Part shown: positions 50,607 through 59,786 of the stretch, piece after piece
Layout: each line of letters begins with the position of its first letter
Numbering within the stretch: position 1 is the first letter of the stretch
Assembly: GCF_000374445.1 (NCBI RefSeq)
Contig: NZ_KB894406.1
Span: forward strand, 186,001 to 250,000
DNA from: Actinokineospora enzanensis DSM 44649
Lineage (GTDB): Bacteria > Actinomycetota > Actinomycetes > Mycobacteriales > Pseudonocardiaceae
DNA: 64,000 nt
Reading direction: 5' to 3'
The notes under the pieces: model-generated
The model's input: only the letters and a program-made list of their open reading frames with translations
Database searches by the model: none
What the model was told of the DNA's origin: nothing
Translations under genes and position numbers: made by a program

Positions 50607-51164
50607 GTGTGGTTGGCGGAGCAGGTCGACTTCGGTGAGGTGGGCCGGGACTTCAGCGGTGCCCAGGTGCTCATGCACACCGCGGCGGGGGAGGTGCTCG
50701 GCGTGTCGGCCACCGACTACAAGTGTCTCGACCTCCTGCTCCGCGCGCCCACCACGCTGACCGCGGGCGGGCTCGCCGAGGCGTCCGGGCTGACCACCGG
50801 GTGCGTGACCGGTGTGGTGGACCGGCTGGAGCGGCTGGGGTTCGTGCACCGCGTCCGCGACCCGCACGACCGGCGGCGGGTGCTGCTGCGCCCGGCCGAG
50901 GGCGTCGAGGACCGGTTCACCTGGCTGTTCGAGCCGCTGCGGCGGGCGGTGGACGAGCTGGTCGACGGGCAGTTCGACGACCGGGAGCGGGCCGCGATCC
51001 GGCGCTACCTGATCGGCGCCACCCGGCTGATCCGCGAGCACACCGGCAGGCTGCGCGCGGACGGGCCGGACACGCGGCCGTGGCGATGGTCGAGCGCGGA
51101 CGAGCACCGCTCGACCATCGCACCAGCGCCGGTCGAATGCCCGCCGGGAGTGTCGGAGAGGTAA
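50607..51164 (+). CDS. MarR-family regulator
   Basis: GTG start; 185 residues. It has a winged helix typical of MarR: ATDYKCLDLLLRAPTTLTAG, then LAEASGLTTGCVTGVVDRLE and the wing HRVRDPHDRRRVLLRP. Such regulators respond to phenolic or drug-like ligands and often control divergent efflux or metabolism genes. The adjacent divergent gene encodes a discoidin membrane protein; the next plus-strand gene is a SARP. Confidence 0.88.
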   Translation: MWLAEQVDFGEVGRDFSGAQVLMHTAAGEVLGVSATDYKCLDLLLRAPTTLTAGGLAEASGLTTGCVTGVVDRLERLGFVHRVRDPHDRRRVLLRPAEGVEDRFTWLFEPLRRAVDELVDGQFDDRERAAIRRYLIGATRLIREHTGRLRADGPDTRPWRWSSADEHRSTIAPAPVECPPGVSER

Positions 51165-51283
51165 GGGGGTGTCCACCGCCGGGTGACGGCGGGGGAACTG
51201 GGGGGTGACGCGCGTGTCCCGGTCGGGGACCGCGCCGCGGCCGGTGGCCGACCCGTGCGCTCCGCACCACACACGACGCGAAA

Positions 51284-53152
51284 GTGGTGACCGACGTGCA
51301 GATCAACCTGTTGGGCCCGCTAGAGGTGCTGGACGAGGGACAGGACGTGACGCCGACCGCGCCCAAGCTGCGGCACGTGCTGGCGCTGCTGGCCGCGCAC
51401 GCGAACCGGGTGGTGTCGGTGGACCAGATCATCGAGGAGCTGTGGGAGGACCGCCCGCCGTTCAGCGCGATGACGACCCTGCAGACCTACATCTACCAGC
51501 TGCGCAAGCTGCTGCGTCTGACCGGCGCCAAGGAGCGCGGGACGGGCGCGCCGGACCGCGAGTTCGGCCTGCACACCTCGCCGACCGGGTACCTGCTGCG
51601 GATCGCGCCGGACGCGCTGGACCTGACCAGGTTCGAGCGGCTGGCCGAGCGCGGCCGGGCCGAGTCGGCCGCGGACGACCTGGTGGCCGCGGCCGCGTCG
51701 CTGCGGCACGCGCTGGCGGTGTGGCGCGGCCCGGCGCTCACCGATGTCGCGGCCGGACCGACGCTGGCGGTGGAGTCGGTGCGGCTGGAGGAGATCCGCA
51801 AGCGGGTGCTGGAGCTGTGCGTGGACGTCGAGCTGCGGCTGGGCAGGCACCACGAGCTGATCAGCGAGCTGAGCGGGATCGTCGGCAGGCACCCGACCCA
51901 GGAGGGCCTGCAGGGCAAGCTGATGCTCGCGCTCTACCGGTCGGGCAGGCGCACCGAGGCGCTGCAGGCCTACCAGCGGGCGCGCACGGCGCTGGCCGAC
52001 GAGCTGGGCCTGGAGCCGACGCCGGAGCTGCGCAGGCTGCACTGGGCCATGCTCACCGGCGACCCGAGCATCGAGACGCCCGCCGCGGCCGGGTCCGCCC
52101 CGCTGCGCGAGCTGCCGCCGGATGTGCCAGAGCTGGTCGGCAGGCAGGCCCAGGTGGCCGCGGTGCTGCACGCGTTGACCCCGGCCGAGCGCACGGTGCC
52201 GCCGGTGGTGGTCGCGGTCGGCGGGCCCGGCTCCGGCAAGTCCGCGTTCTGCGTGCACGCCGCCGTCCGCGCCGCGGAGTCCTATCCGGACGGTCAACTG
52301 TACGCGCGGCTGATCGGCCAGGACGGCACGCCGGTGCGGCCGGAGGAGGTGCTCGCCGGGTTCCTGCGCACGCTGGGCGTGCCGAGCGGGTCCATACCGT
52401 CCTCAGTGGACGAGCGGAGCCGGATGTTCCGCCGCTGGACGGCCGGTCGGGCCATCCTGGTCGTGCTGGACGACCTGGTCAGCCGCGCCCAGCTGCGGCC
52501 GCTGCTGCCGACCGGCCCCGGCTGCGCGGTGCTCGTCGCCAGCAGGCGCACGCTCTCCGACCAGGCCATCTCGGCGGTGGTGGAGCTGCCGCCGCTGAAA
52601 CCGTCGGAGGCGGTGCACCTGCTCAGCCAGGTCCGCGGCGCGCACCGCGTCACCGCCGAACGCGACGCGGTCACCGAGCTGGTCCGCCTGTGCGAGGGCC
52701 TCCCGCTGGCCCTGCGCGCGGCGGCGAGCAGGCTCGACCTGCGCCCGCACTGGTCGATCCGCCGCCTGGTCAACCGCATCCGGGACGAGCGGCAGCGGAT
52801 CCTGGAACTGTCCGCCGACGAGCTCGACCTGGCCCGCAGCGTCCGCCAGACCTACCGCGCGATGCCGTCCGCGAGCCGGTTGGTGCTGCGCACCCTGGCC
52901 GACCACGGCGCGGACCCGGTCTCCACCCGGGCGATCGCGACCGCGATGGACGTCGACGAGAGCTGCGCGGAGGCGCTGCTCGAACAGCTGGTGGAGTTCC
53001 AGCTGGCGGAGGTCACCCAGGACGGCGCGAGCACGGACTTCCGCTACCGGCTGCCCGCCCTGGTCCGCATCGCGGCGCGGGCGTTGGCGGGGCAGGAGCG
53101 GGCGGAGCACTCGACCTACCGACCGCGACGCACCGAGGCATTCGCGGGGTGA
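51284..53152 (+). CDS. SARP regulator with NB-ARC ATPase domain
   Basis: The 622-residue protein has the SARP winged helix (INLLGPLEVLDEGQDVTPTA, MTTLQTYIYQLRKLL), the BTAD domain (LRHALAVWRGPALTDVAAG), then from about residue 285 an NB-ARC domain with Walker A VAVGGPGSGKSAF and Walker B VVLDDLVSRA. It ends with a winged-helix-like region. It lacks the TPR tail of full AfsR, so it is a mid-size SARP. The start could be any of three nearby GTG codons. It precedes a cluster of ketoreductase and cyclase genes that it probably activates. Confidence 0.92.
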   Translation: MVTDVQINLLGPLEVLDEGQDVTPTAPKLRHVLALLAAHANRVVSVDQIIEELWEDRPPFSAMTTLQTYIYQLRKLLRLTGAKERGTGAPDREFGLHTSPTGYLLRIAPDALDLTRFERLAERGRAESAADDLVAAAASLRHALAVWRGPALTDVAAGPTLAVESVRLEEIRKRVLELCVDVELRLGRHHELISELSGIVGRHPTQEGLQGKLMLALYRSGRRTEALQAYQRARTALADELGLEPTPELRRLHWAMLTGDPSIETPAAAGSAPLRELPPDVPELVGRQAQVAAVLHALTPAERTVPPVVVAVGGPGSGKSAFCVHAAVRAAESYPDGQLYARLIGQDGTPVRPEEVLAGFLRTLGVPSGSIPSSVDERSRMFRRWTAGRAILVVLDDLVSRAQLRPLLPTGPGCAVLVASRRTLSDQAISAVVELPPLKPSEAVHLLSQVRGAHRVTAERDAVTELVRLCEGLPLALRAAASRLDLRPHWSIRRLVNRIRDERQRILELSADELDLARSVRQTYRAMPSASRLVLRTLADHGADPVSTRAIATAMDVDESCAEALLEQLVEFQLAEVTQDGASTDFRYRLPALVRIAARALAGQERAEHSTYRPRRTEAFAG

Positions 53153-53239
53153 TCGGTGCGATCGAGCGCGAGCGACCACGGGGCGATCGGTGACCGGTAT
53201 CGGGGCATGTCGGCGTGACTGGGCACGAGGAGAGGGTGG

Positions 53240-53971
53240 ATGGACTCGGGGTTGAGGGGCAAACGGGTGTTGGTGACCGGCGGGACCCGGGGGATCGGGC
53301 GGGCGGTCGCGGTGGCGTTCGCCGGAGCCGGGGCGCGGGTGGTGGTGTGCCACCGCACCGGCGGGGACGCGGCGGACGAGATGGCCGCCGAGCTGGCGGG
53401 GATCGGGGGCGGGCACCTGGTGGTGCGCGCCGACGTGACCGACCGGGGGGATGTCGGGCGGCTGGTCGAGCGGTGCCGGGCGCACCTTGGCGGGTTGGAC
53501 GTGCTGGTCGGGAATGTCGGGGTCGACGGCCAGAGCCCGTTCCGGGACCTGGCCGACGACGAGTGGCACCGGGTCGTCGACCACAACCTGACCAGCGCGT
53601 ACCTGGTCACCCAGGCCGCGCTCGACCTGCTCGCCGACGGTGCCTCGGTGGTGTTCGTCGGGTCCGCGGCCGCGCTGCGGGGCAGGCCGCTCGGCGCGCA
53701 CTACGCCGCGTCGAAGGCCGCGCTCATCGGGCTGACCAGGGGACTGTGCAAGGAGTTGGGTGGTCGCGGGATCCGGGTCAACACGGTCGCGCCCGGGGTC
53801 ACCGAGACCGGCGGCGGGCTGCCGCCCGAGGTGCGGCAGCGCCTGACCGCGGTCACGCCGCTGGGGCGGTTGGCCACCCCGGCGGACGTGGCCGGGGCCG
53901 TGTTGTTCCTGGCCGGGGACACCTCGACGTTCGTCACCGGCACGACGCTCACCGTGGATGGAGGAATCTGA
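53240..53971 (+). CDS. FabG-like SDR ketoreductase
   Basis: The 243-residue protein has VLVTGGTRGIGRAVAVAFAG, a NVGVDGQSPF segment, the active-site Tyr-x3-Lys in AHYAASKAALIG and a C-terminal TGTTLTVDGGI. These are FabG-type NADPH reductases; in this context it probably reduces a keto or quinone group of the polyketide. GAGGAGAGGG precedes the ATG. Its stop and the next gene's start share one base (TGATG), so the SchA/CurD protein is made with it. Confidence 0.93.
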   Translation: MDSGLRGKRVLVTGGTRGIGRAVAVAFAGAGARVVVCHRTGGDAADEMAAELAGIGGGHLVVRADVTDRGDVGRLVERCRAHLGGLDVLVGNVGVDGQSPFRDLADDEWHRVVDHNLTSAYLVTQAALDLLADGASVVFVGSAAALRGRPLGAHYAASKAALIGLTRGLCKELGGRGIRVNTVAPGVTETGGGLPPEVRQRLTAVTPLGRLATPADVAGAVLFLAGDTSTFVTGTTLTVDGGI

Positions 53972-54351
53972 TGCCGTTCGCCGCGATCAGTTACCGGGTC
54001 CGGCCCGGGAACGAGGACGAGATCGCCGAGATCTTCGCCGGGTTCCGGCGGGTCAGCACCCCGGTGCTCACCGACGAGCAGGGCAGGGAGGCGGGCAGGT
54101 TGCTCGGCACCGCCGTGTTCATCAAAGACGACAATCTGGTCAGAGTGATCCACTACGAGGGCGAGTTCGCCGCGGTCGCCCGGCACATGGCCCGACAGGG
54201 TGGTGTGCACCAGCTCGAAGAGCGTCTCGCGCCCTACCTCGCCGAGCCCCGCGACACGTCCACACCGGACGGTTTCCGGGCGTACTTCGCGGACGCCACC
54301 ATGCGGTGCATCTCCCAGCTGTCCGCGGCCGACCTGCCCGCGGGCGGGTGA
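53971..54351 (+). CDS. SchA/CurD-domain protein, copy 1
   Basis: A 126-residue protein: MPFAAISYRVRPGNEDEIAE, then IFAGFRRVSTP, LLGTAVFIKDDNLVRVIHYEG and APYLAEPRDTST. It matches the SchA/CurD domain of spore-pigment and other aromatic polyketide clusters, where it likely assists cyclisation or oxidation; exact chemistry unproven. A second copy is encoded at 55720-56076 on the opposite strand. One-base overlap with the SDR gene. Confidence 0.85.
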   Translation: MPFAAISYRVRPGNEDEIAEIFAGFRRVSTPVLTDEQGREAGRLLGTAVFIKDDNLVRVIHYEGEFAAVARHMARQGGVHQLEERLAPYLAEPRDTSTPDGFRAYFADATMRCISQLSAADLPAGG

Positions 54352-54355
54352 CGCC

Positions 54356-55207
54356 ATGCCAGGGAAGGTGGCCGTCGTCGGGCTCGGCGGCATGGGCGCG
54401 GGCATGGCCGCGGCACTGCTCACCGCCGGTTTCGACGTCACCGTGCACAACCGCACCGCCGCGAAGGCCGCGCCGTTGGCCGAGCGCGGGGCCCGGGTCG
54501 CCGAGTCGGTCGGGGCCGCGGCGGCCGGGGTCGACATCGTGGTGCTCAGCCTGAGCGACGAGACGGCGGTCGACGCGGTACTGGCCGACCTGCGACCGCG
54601 CCCCGGCACGGTCGTGGTCGACACGTCCACGGTCTCCGTCGGGTTCTCGCGCAGTGCGGCCGCGCGGCTGGCCGAGCAGGGCGTGGCCCGGGTGGAGGCG
54701 TGTGTGGTCGGGAACCCGAGGATGGCGAACACCGGACAGCTGCGGGTTTTCACCGCGGGCGACGAGTCTACTGTGGACAAAGTGCGACCGGTGCTCGACG
54801 CGGTGGGCGCGAGCGTGACCCACCTTGGTGCATTCGGTCGTTCCTGCGCGTTCAAACTCGCATTGAACCTGCTGCTCGGCGTGCAGACCGCGGCGCTGGC
54901 CGAGATGGTGCATTTCGCGGAGAGCGCCGGATTGGACCGGGAACAACTCCTCGGCACGGTCCTGGAGAGCGGCTGGAGCTCCCCGGTCCTGGCCTTCCGT
55001 GCCGAGTTCATGCGCAGGCGCGACTACCGGCCCGCCGCGTTCCGGGCCGAGCTGATGGGCAAGGACCTGCGCACCCTGGTGGCCGAGGCGGGCGCGCACG
55101 GCACGGCGCTGCCGGTGACCGAGAGCGCGCTGCGCGCCTACGAGGGCGCGGTGGCGGCCGGGCGCGGCGACGAGGACGCCGCCGTGGTCGCCGAGCTGCG
55201 CGGATGA
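54356..55207 (+). CDS. Beta-hydroxyacid dehydrogenase/imine reductase-type oxidoreductase
   Basis: The 283-residue protein, starting four bases after the previous stop, has the NAD(P) motif VAVVGLGGMGAGMAAALLTAGF and the catalytic-Lys helix GRSCAFKLALNLLLG (GxxxKxxxN). The substrate motif is altered (DTSTVSVGFSRSAA). Relatives act on 3-hydroxyacids or imines. Here it may reduce a carbonyl or imine on the polyketide. It ends in a strong terminator. Confidence 0.9.
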   Translation: MPGKVAVVGLGGMGAGMAAALLTAGFDVTVHNRTAAKAAPLAERGARVAESVGAAAAGVDIVVLSLSDETAVDAVLADLRPRPGTVVVDTSTVSVGFSRSAAARLAEQGVARVEACVVGNPRMANTGQLRVFTAGDESTVDKVRPVLDAVGASVTHLGAFGRSCAFKLALNLLLGVQTAALAEMVHFAESAGLDREQLLGTVLESGWSSPVLAFRAEFMRRRDYRPAAFRAELMGKDLRTLVAEAGAHGTALPVTESALRAYEGAVAAGRGDEDAAVVAELRG

Positions 55208-55213
55208 CGAACG

Positions 55214-55249
55214 GCGCCCCCGCCCGACCCGGGCGGGGGCGCTTGTTGT
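55214..55249 (+). terminator. Intrinsic terminator
   Basis: Perfect 13-bp arms, GCGCCCCCGCCCG and complement, with an ACC loop, followed by TTGTTGT; six bases after the dehydrogenase stop. The anthrone-oxygenase-type gene follows directly, so it may need its own promoter or read-through. Confidence 0.8.
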
Positions 55250-55265
55250 CGAAGGGGGACACGAG

Positions 55266-55706
55266 ATGACCGTCGTGGTGCTGCGCGTCCTGGCGCTGCT
55301 GGGCAGCGGGATCGCCGCGGGTGTGCTGTTCGCGGTCGCACTGAGCGTGCTGCCCGCATTGTTCGCGATGCCCCCGGAGCGTTACGTGTACGCGCACCGG
55401 CTGCTGGGCCGAAACTTCGATCCGACCATGCCGCTGGTCGTCCTGGGCACCGTGGCCGCCGATACCGCCTTGGCCGCCCTGGTACCGGAACACCGCGTCC
55501 TGTTCGTCATCGCTGCGGTGCTCTCCTTGGGCGTGTCCGCCGTGTCCCACCTGTGCAACGTGCCGATCAACCGCAGGGTCAAGGCGGTCGACGAGACCGC
55601 CCTGCCCCCGGACTGGCGCGACCCGCGCCCGAGTTGGCGCCGCTGGCACCTGCTGCGCACCGTGCTCGCGATACTCGCCTTCCTGACCTGCGCGCTCGCG
55701 GCCTGA
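55266..55706 (+). CDS. DUF1772 (anthrone oxygenase family) membrane protein
   Basis: The 146-residue protein has four predicted membrane segments: RVLALLGSGIAAGVLFAVAL at the start and RTVLAILAFLTCALAA at the end, with the conserved CNVPINRRVKAVD segment of DUF1772. Members linked to aromatic polyketides oxidise anthrones to anthraquinones. This supports an oxidised multi-ring product. It converges on SchA/CurD copy 2 with 13 bases between stops. Confidence 0.86.
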   Translation: MTVVVLRVLALLGSGIAAGVLFAVALSVLPALFAMPPERYVYAHRLLGRNFDPTMPLVVLGTVAADTALAALVPEHRVLFVIAAVLSLGVSAVSHLCNVPINRRVKAVDETALPPDWRDPRPSWRRWHLLRTVLAILAFLTCALAA

Positions 55707-55719
55707 CCGGCGCCGGGCG

Positions 55720-56076
55720 TCAGTCCCCGGCGGTCAGTCGGGAGATGGCGGGCAGCAGGCTGCGGCGGAACGTCTCGACGAAACCCGCCACGGTCCCGGT
55801 GTCCCGCGGTACGGCGAGGTAGGGCGCGAGCCTGCGTTCGGCCTCCTGCACCCCCGGCTGTCCCGCGATGTACCGGGCGATCGCGTCCAGGTCGCCGTCG
55901 TACTCGATGACCCGCACCATCACGGCCCCGCGCTGGAACAGCGTGGTGGACCGCAGCCGGGTCCCGGGCGCTCCCGGGACCTCGGCCGCGCCCACCCGCC
56001 GGAAGCCCGCGAAGATCTCCGCGATCTCCCGGTCGTGGCCGGGCCGGATGTCGTAGCTGATGGCCGCGAGCGGCAT
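55720..56076 (-). CDS. SchA/CurD-domain protein, copy 2
   Basis: The 118-residue protein shares MPLAAISYDIRPG, EIAEIFAGFRRVG, VRVIEYDGDLDAIARYIAGQ and LAPYLAVPRDTGT with copy 1, at roughly half identity. Encoded 11 bases after the glycosyltransferase stop on the same strand. Two diverged SchA/CurD proteins could serve two ring closures or two oxidation steps. Confidence 0.86.
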   Translation of the reverse strand: MPLAAISYDIRPGHDREIAEIFAGFRRVGAAEVPGAPGTRLRSTTLFQRGAVMVRVIEYDGDLDAIARYIAGQPGVQEAERRLAPYLAVPRDTGTVAGFVETFRRSLLPAISRLTAGD

Positions 56077-56087
56077 GGCTCCTCCGA

Positions 56088-57221
56088 TCAGGTGGCGAGC
56101 GCGGTCAACCGGGGGACCAGCGCGCTCGGTGGGGGCAGTTCGTCCATCTCCGCACGCAGCCGACGGGCCGCGTCCCGTTCCGCGGAACCGTCCAGGATCT
56201 CGTGCAACTCCCGGGACAACATCCCGGTGGCCGCCTGCTCGGCGCTCAGCACCCGCGCCGCCCCACTCGCGGCCAGGCGGCAGGCGAACCCGGCGTGGTC
56301 GGGTAACTGGGGCACGACCAGCGAGGGCACTCCGAGGCTCAACGCGGTCAATCCGCTCCCTGCCCCGCCGTGGTGGATCAGGGCATCGGCTCCCGGCAGC
56401 GCCAGGTGCAGCGGGACATCGGCCACTACCGGCAGCCCGCCGAGCAGTGCGCGTTGACCGCTCGACGCCACCACCCGGACGTCGACATCGTCCGCGAGCC
56501 GTCGGGCGATCGACGCGACCGGGAACCGCCCGGGGTCGACCTTCGCGATGGTGTGCCCCCAGGTGACGAGCACCCGCGGCCGACCGGTGTCCACAACCGA
56601 CGGTGGCACCGGACCGGGCCCGTTGAACGGCACGTACCGCACCCGCAGCACCGACCCGGCGGTGACGGGCTGGAAACCCGACGGCGTCGGATCAATGACC
56701 ACCGCGTCGGACAGCTCGGGCGGCTCGACCCCGTGCCGCTCGGCCACCGGCGCCAGCAGGTCTCGCACCATCCCGAGCGCGGGCCGCAGCAGGTCCACGC
56801 CGAACAGGTGCCGTACCCCCGGCACCCCGATCGCCGCGGCCGCGACCGGGCCCGCCAGGTTCGTCGGGTCGTACACCACCAGGTCCGGCCGCCACTCCCG
56901 GACGAACGCCAGCAGGTCGGGCAGCATCGACTCCGCGTGGGCCGCCAGCATCCGCAGCACCCGCGGCACCCCGTCCGGCTTCCCGGCGGGCCTGCCCGCC
57001 GTCACCCGGTCGGCAGGCAACAGGTACTCCCGCACCAACGCCGCGGTGTCCACGTCGGTACCGACCGGCACGCCGGGCAGACCCGCGCCCGACACCGTCG
57101 GCATCAGGCCGGGCTGGCTCGCGACCCGCACCTCGTGTCCCGCCGACCGCAGCGCCCACGCCAGCGGCACCATCGGGTACAGGTGTGAGGGCCACGCCCA
57201 GGTGGTGAACAGCACGCGCAT
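56088..57221 (-). CDS. GT1-family glycosyltransferase 1
   Basis: The 377-residue GT-B protein starts MRVLFTTWAWPSHLYPMVPL and carries the donor-binding C-terminal motif LIHHGGAGSGLTALSLGVPS, then VVPQLPDHAGFACRL. These match antibiotic glycosyltransferases that move deoxysugars from TDP/UDP-sugars onto polyketides. No activator-type P450 (DesVIII-like) gene is next to it. An ATG at 57233 is an alternative start. The sugar is unknown. Confidence 0.92.
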   Translation of the reverse strand: MRVLFTTWAWPSHLYPMVPLAWALRSAGHEVRVASQPGLMPTVSGAGLPGVPVGTDVDTAALVREYLLPADRVTAGRPAGKPDGVPRVLRMLAAHAESMLPDLLAFVREWRPDLVVYDPTNLAGPVAAAAIGVPGVRHLFGVDLLRPALGMVRDLLAPVAERHGVEPPELSDAVVIDPTPSGFQPVTAGSVLRVRYVPFNGPGPVPPSVVDTGRPRVLVTWGHTIAKVDPGRFPVASIARRLADDVDVRVVASSGQRALLGGLPVVADVPLHLALPGADALIHHGGAGSGLTALSLGVPSLVVPQLPDHAGFACRLAASGAARVLSAEQAATGMLSRELHEILDGSAERDAARRLRAEMDELPPPSALVPRLTALAT

Positions 57222-57308
57222 GCCGCCAAGCATCGCCACCCCGGCTCGAAATCCGCTCGACCCGTTGTCCTCCAACGGTTTTCGAGTCCCGCCGGGCACG
57301 ATCGAGCG

Positions 57309-57986
57309 ATGACACGCACTGTACTGGTGACCGGGGCCAACCGCGGTCTCGGCCGGGCCGTCGCCGCCCGGCTGCGGGCCGACGGCCTGCGCGTGGTGGT
57401 GACCGCGCGCGACGGTGACCGGGCGCGCGCGGTCGCGGCCGAGCTCGGGCCGGACGCGGTGGGCCTGCCGCTCGACGTCACCGATCCCGACGGCGTGCTG
57501 CGCGTCAAGGACGCCATCGGCCACGTCGACGCCCTGGTGAACAACGCGGGCGTCCTGCTGGACGCAGGCGGCGACCCGTTGGCGGTGCCCCTGGACTCGG
57601 TGCGCGCGACCCTGGCGGTGAACCTGCTCGGCGCCTGGCAGGTGACCCAGGCGTTCGTGCCCGGGATGGTGGCGGCGGGCTGGGGCCGGGTCGTCATGGT
57701 CTCCAGCGGCACCGGCACGTTCGCCAACGGCCTGTTCCCCCGCACCCCCGGCTATTCCGTGTCGAAGGCCGCGCTCAACGGGCTGACCGCGATGCTCGCC
57801 GCACGGCTGGCGGGCACCGGCGTGCTGGTGAACGCGGTCAACCCCGGCCGGGTGCGCACCCGGATGATGCCCGACGCGCCGCGCTCGGCCGCCGACGCCG
57901 CCGGGGACGTGGCCGCCGCCGTGCTGCTCCCCGACGACGGCCCGAACGGCGTCCTGCTGCGCGAGCGGGAGCCGTCAGCCTGGTAG
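57309..57986 (+). CDS. Short-chain dehydrogenase (carbonyl-reductase-like)
   Basis: The 225-residue SDR has VLVTGANRGLGRAVAARLRA, LVNNAGVLLDAGGDP and the active-site PGYSVSKAALNG. The C-terminus is shorter than in FabG-type enzymes and lacks the VDGG end, resembling carbonyl reductases. It is divergent from the glycosyltransferase and overlaps the convergent SARP gene by 12 bases. Confidence 0.9.
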   Translation: MTRTVLVTGANRGLGRAVAARLRADGLRVVVTARDGDRARAVAAELGPDAVGLPLDVTDPDGVLRVKDAIGHVDALVNNAGVLLDAGGDPLAVPLDSVRATLAVNLLGAWQVTQAFVPGMVAAGWGRVVMVSSGTGTFANGLFPRTPGYSVSKAALNGLTAMLAARLAGTGVLVNAVNPGRVRTRMMPDAPRSAADAAGDVAAAVLLPDDGPNGVLLREREPSAW

Positions 57987-59786
57987 CACCGACCGGACGC
58001 GTTCACGCGCGTAGTCGGCGAGCACCGGGTGCAGCCCGTACCGGGACTCGGTGCAGTCCTGCGCGGGCACGATGTCGGCGAGGTTGCGCGCCACCAGGGC
58101 GTCCAGCGTCTTGGCGCCGGTGCGCAGCTCGGCCGGGGTGGTGCCGACGCCGGGCACCGCGTCGGCCAGGCCGTGGAAGGCCGCGCGCTGCTGCGGCGGC
58201 AGCAGCCGGTAGCTGGCGTCCAGCCGGGCCCGCAGGTTGATGTCGCCGAAGCGCAGGTGGTCCAGCGGGCGGGCGGCGGCCTCGACCTGGTCGCGCAGCT
58301 GCCAGATCGGCACCCCGGTGGCCAGCAGCCGGGCGCCGAGACAGCGGATCGCCAGCGGCAGGTGGCCGAAGCGGGCCAGCAGCCGCTCGGCGTCCGCCCG
58401 TTCGCGGGTCACCCTGCCGGTGCCGACGATGCCCGCCAGTAGGGTCAGCGCGCGGGTCGGGCACATCGGGGCCAGCCGCAGCGAGTGCGCGCCCGGCTGG
58501 GTCGGCGGCGCGGCCGAGCTGGTGACGATCACCGCGCAGCGCGCGTCGCCCGGCAGCAGCGGCCGCACCTGCTCGTAGGAGCGGGCGTCGTCGAGCACGA
58601 CCAGCACCCGCCGCCCGGAGCTCCAGCTGCGGAACGCGGTCGCCCGCTCGGCCAGGTCGGCGGCGGTCACCTGGTGGGTCAGCTGCACCGCGCGCAGGAA
58701 CCGGGCCAGGATGTCGGCCGGTTCCGCGGGGTTGTCGTCGGTGCCGCGCAGGTCGGCGAAGAACTGGCCGTCGGGGAAGTGCTCGCGCAGCCGGTGCGCC
58801 AGGTGCACCGCGAACGCGGTCTTGCCCACGCCGGGCATGCCGTTCACGGTCAGCACCCGCAGCGCGGACGGCGGGCCGGTGCGCGGCCGCAGCCACTGCG
58901 TCGCCTGCCGCACCAGGTCGTCGGGTACCACGTAGTCGGCGGTGTCCGGCGGCAGCTGGGCGGGCGTGATCGGGGTCGCCACGACCGGCTCGCGCGCGCC
59001 GACGAGGGCGCTCGCGGGCACGCCGACGGCGGGGGCGCCGCCCGCGGCCAGGATCGTGCCGTGCAGCTCCTGCAGCGACACCGACGGCTCCAGGCCTGCC
59101 TGCTCGATCATCGCCTCGCGCAGCCGCTGGAAGACCGCCAGCGCCTCCAGCTGCCGATTGGACCGGTGCAGGGCCAGCATCAGGTCGCCGTGGAACTCCT
59201 CGTGCAGCGGGTGGCCGATGGTCAGCTCCTTGAGCTCGCTGATCAGCTCGCGGTGCCGGTCCAGCCGCAGGTCCGCCTCGATCCGCACCTCCAGCGTGCG
59301 CAGCTTGCGCTCGGCCAGCCGCATCGCGTGCGCGGACAGGGTGGCGCCGGTGGACAGGTCGCTGAGCGCGGGTCCGCGCCACAGCCGCAGCGCCTGCGCG
59401 CACAGCGTGGCGGCCTGCTCGACCTGGCCGCCGCGCAGCGCCGTCTCGCCCGCCATGGCGAGCCGTTCGAACTGGGCGACGTCCAGGTCCTCGGCCGCGA
59501 TCGAGGCGCGGTAGCCGCGCGGCAGCGTGTCCAGCAGGTCGGCGCCGGGGCCGGGGCCGGGCAGCAGCCTGCGGATCTTGTACACGTAGGTCTGCAGCGT
59601 GGCCAGCGCGCTGCGCGGGGGATTGTTCCCCCACAGCTCGTCGATCAGCTCCTCGGTTCGCACCACCCGACCCCGGTACAACGCGAGCATTGTCAGGACG
59701 ACGCGTTGTTTGTCCGCTTTCGGCGTGATGTCGTTTTCCCCGTCGAGCACCTGAATCGGGCCGAGCAATCGGAAACGTATACCCAC
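57975..59786 (-). CDS. SARP regulator with NB-ARC ATPase domain (third SARP)
   Basis: I use the GTG at 59786 (GGGGGACTGGGAA upstream), where the winged helix begins (GIRFRLLGPIQVLDGENDIT); the frame is open further upstream. The 603-residue protein has a BTAD domain (LCAQALRLWRGPALSDLSTG), NB-ARC with Walker A VNGMPGVGKTAFAVH and Walker B VLVVLDDARS, and the winged-helix end LADYARERVRSVLPG. It is similar in layout to the SARP at 51.3 kb and may control the glycosylation block. Confidence 0.92.
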   Translation of the reverse strand: MGIRFRLLGPIQVLDGENDITPKADKQRVVLTMLALYRGRVVRTEELIDELWGNNPPRSALATLQTYVYKIRRLLPGPGPGADLLDTLPRGYRASIAAEDLDVAQFERLAMAGETALRGGQVEQAATLCAQALRLWRGPALSDLSTGATLSAHAMRLAERKLRTLEVRIEADLRLDRHRELISELKELTIGHPLHEEFHGDLMLALHRSNRQLEALAVFQRLREAMIEQAGLEPSVSLQELHGTILAAGGAPAVGVPASALVGAREPVVATPITPAQLPPDTADYVVPDDLVRQATQWLRPRTGPPSALRVLTVNGMPGVGKTAFAVHLAHRLREHFPDGQFFADLRGTDDNPAEPADILARFLRAVQLTHQVTAADLAERATAFRSWSSGRRVLVVLDDARSYEQVRPLLPGDARCAVIVTSSAAPPTQPGAHSLRLAPMCPTRALTLLAGIVGTGRVTRERADAERLLARFGHLPLAIRCLGARLLATGVPIWQLRDQVEAAARPLDHLRFGDINLRARLDASYRLLPPQQRAAFHGLADAVPGVGTTPAELRTGAKTLDALVARNLADIVPAQDCTESRYGLHPVLADYARERVRSVLPG

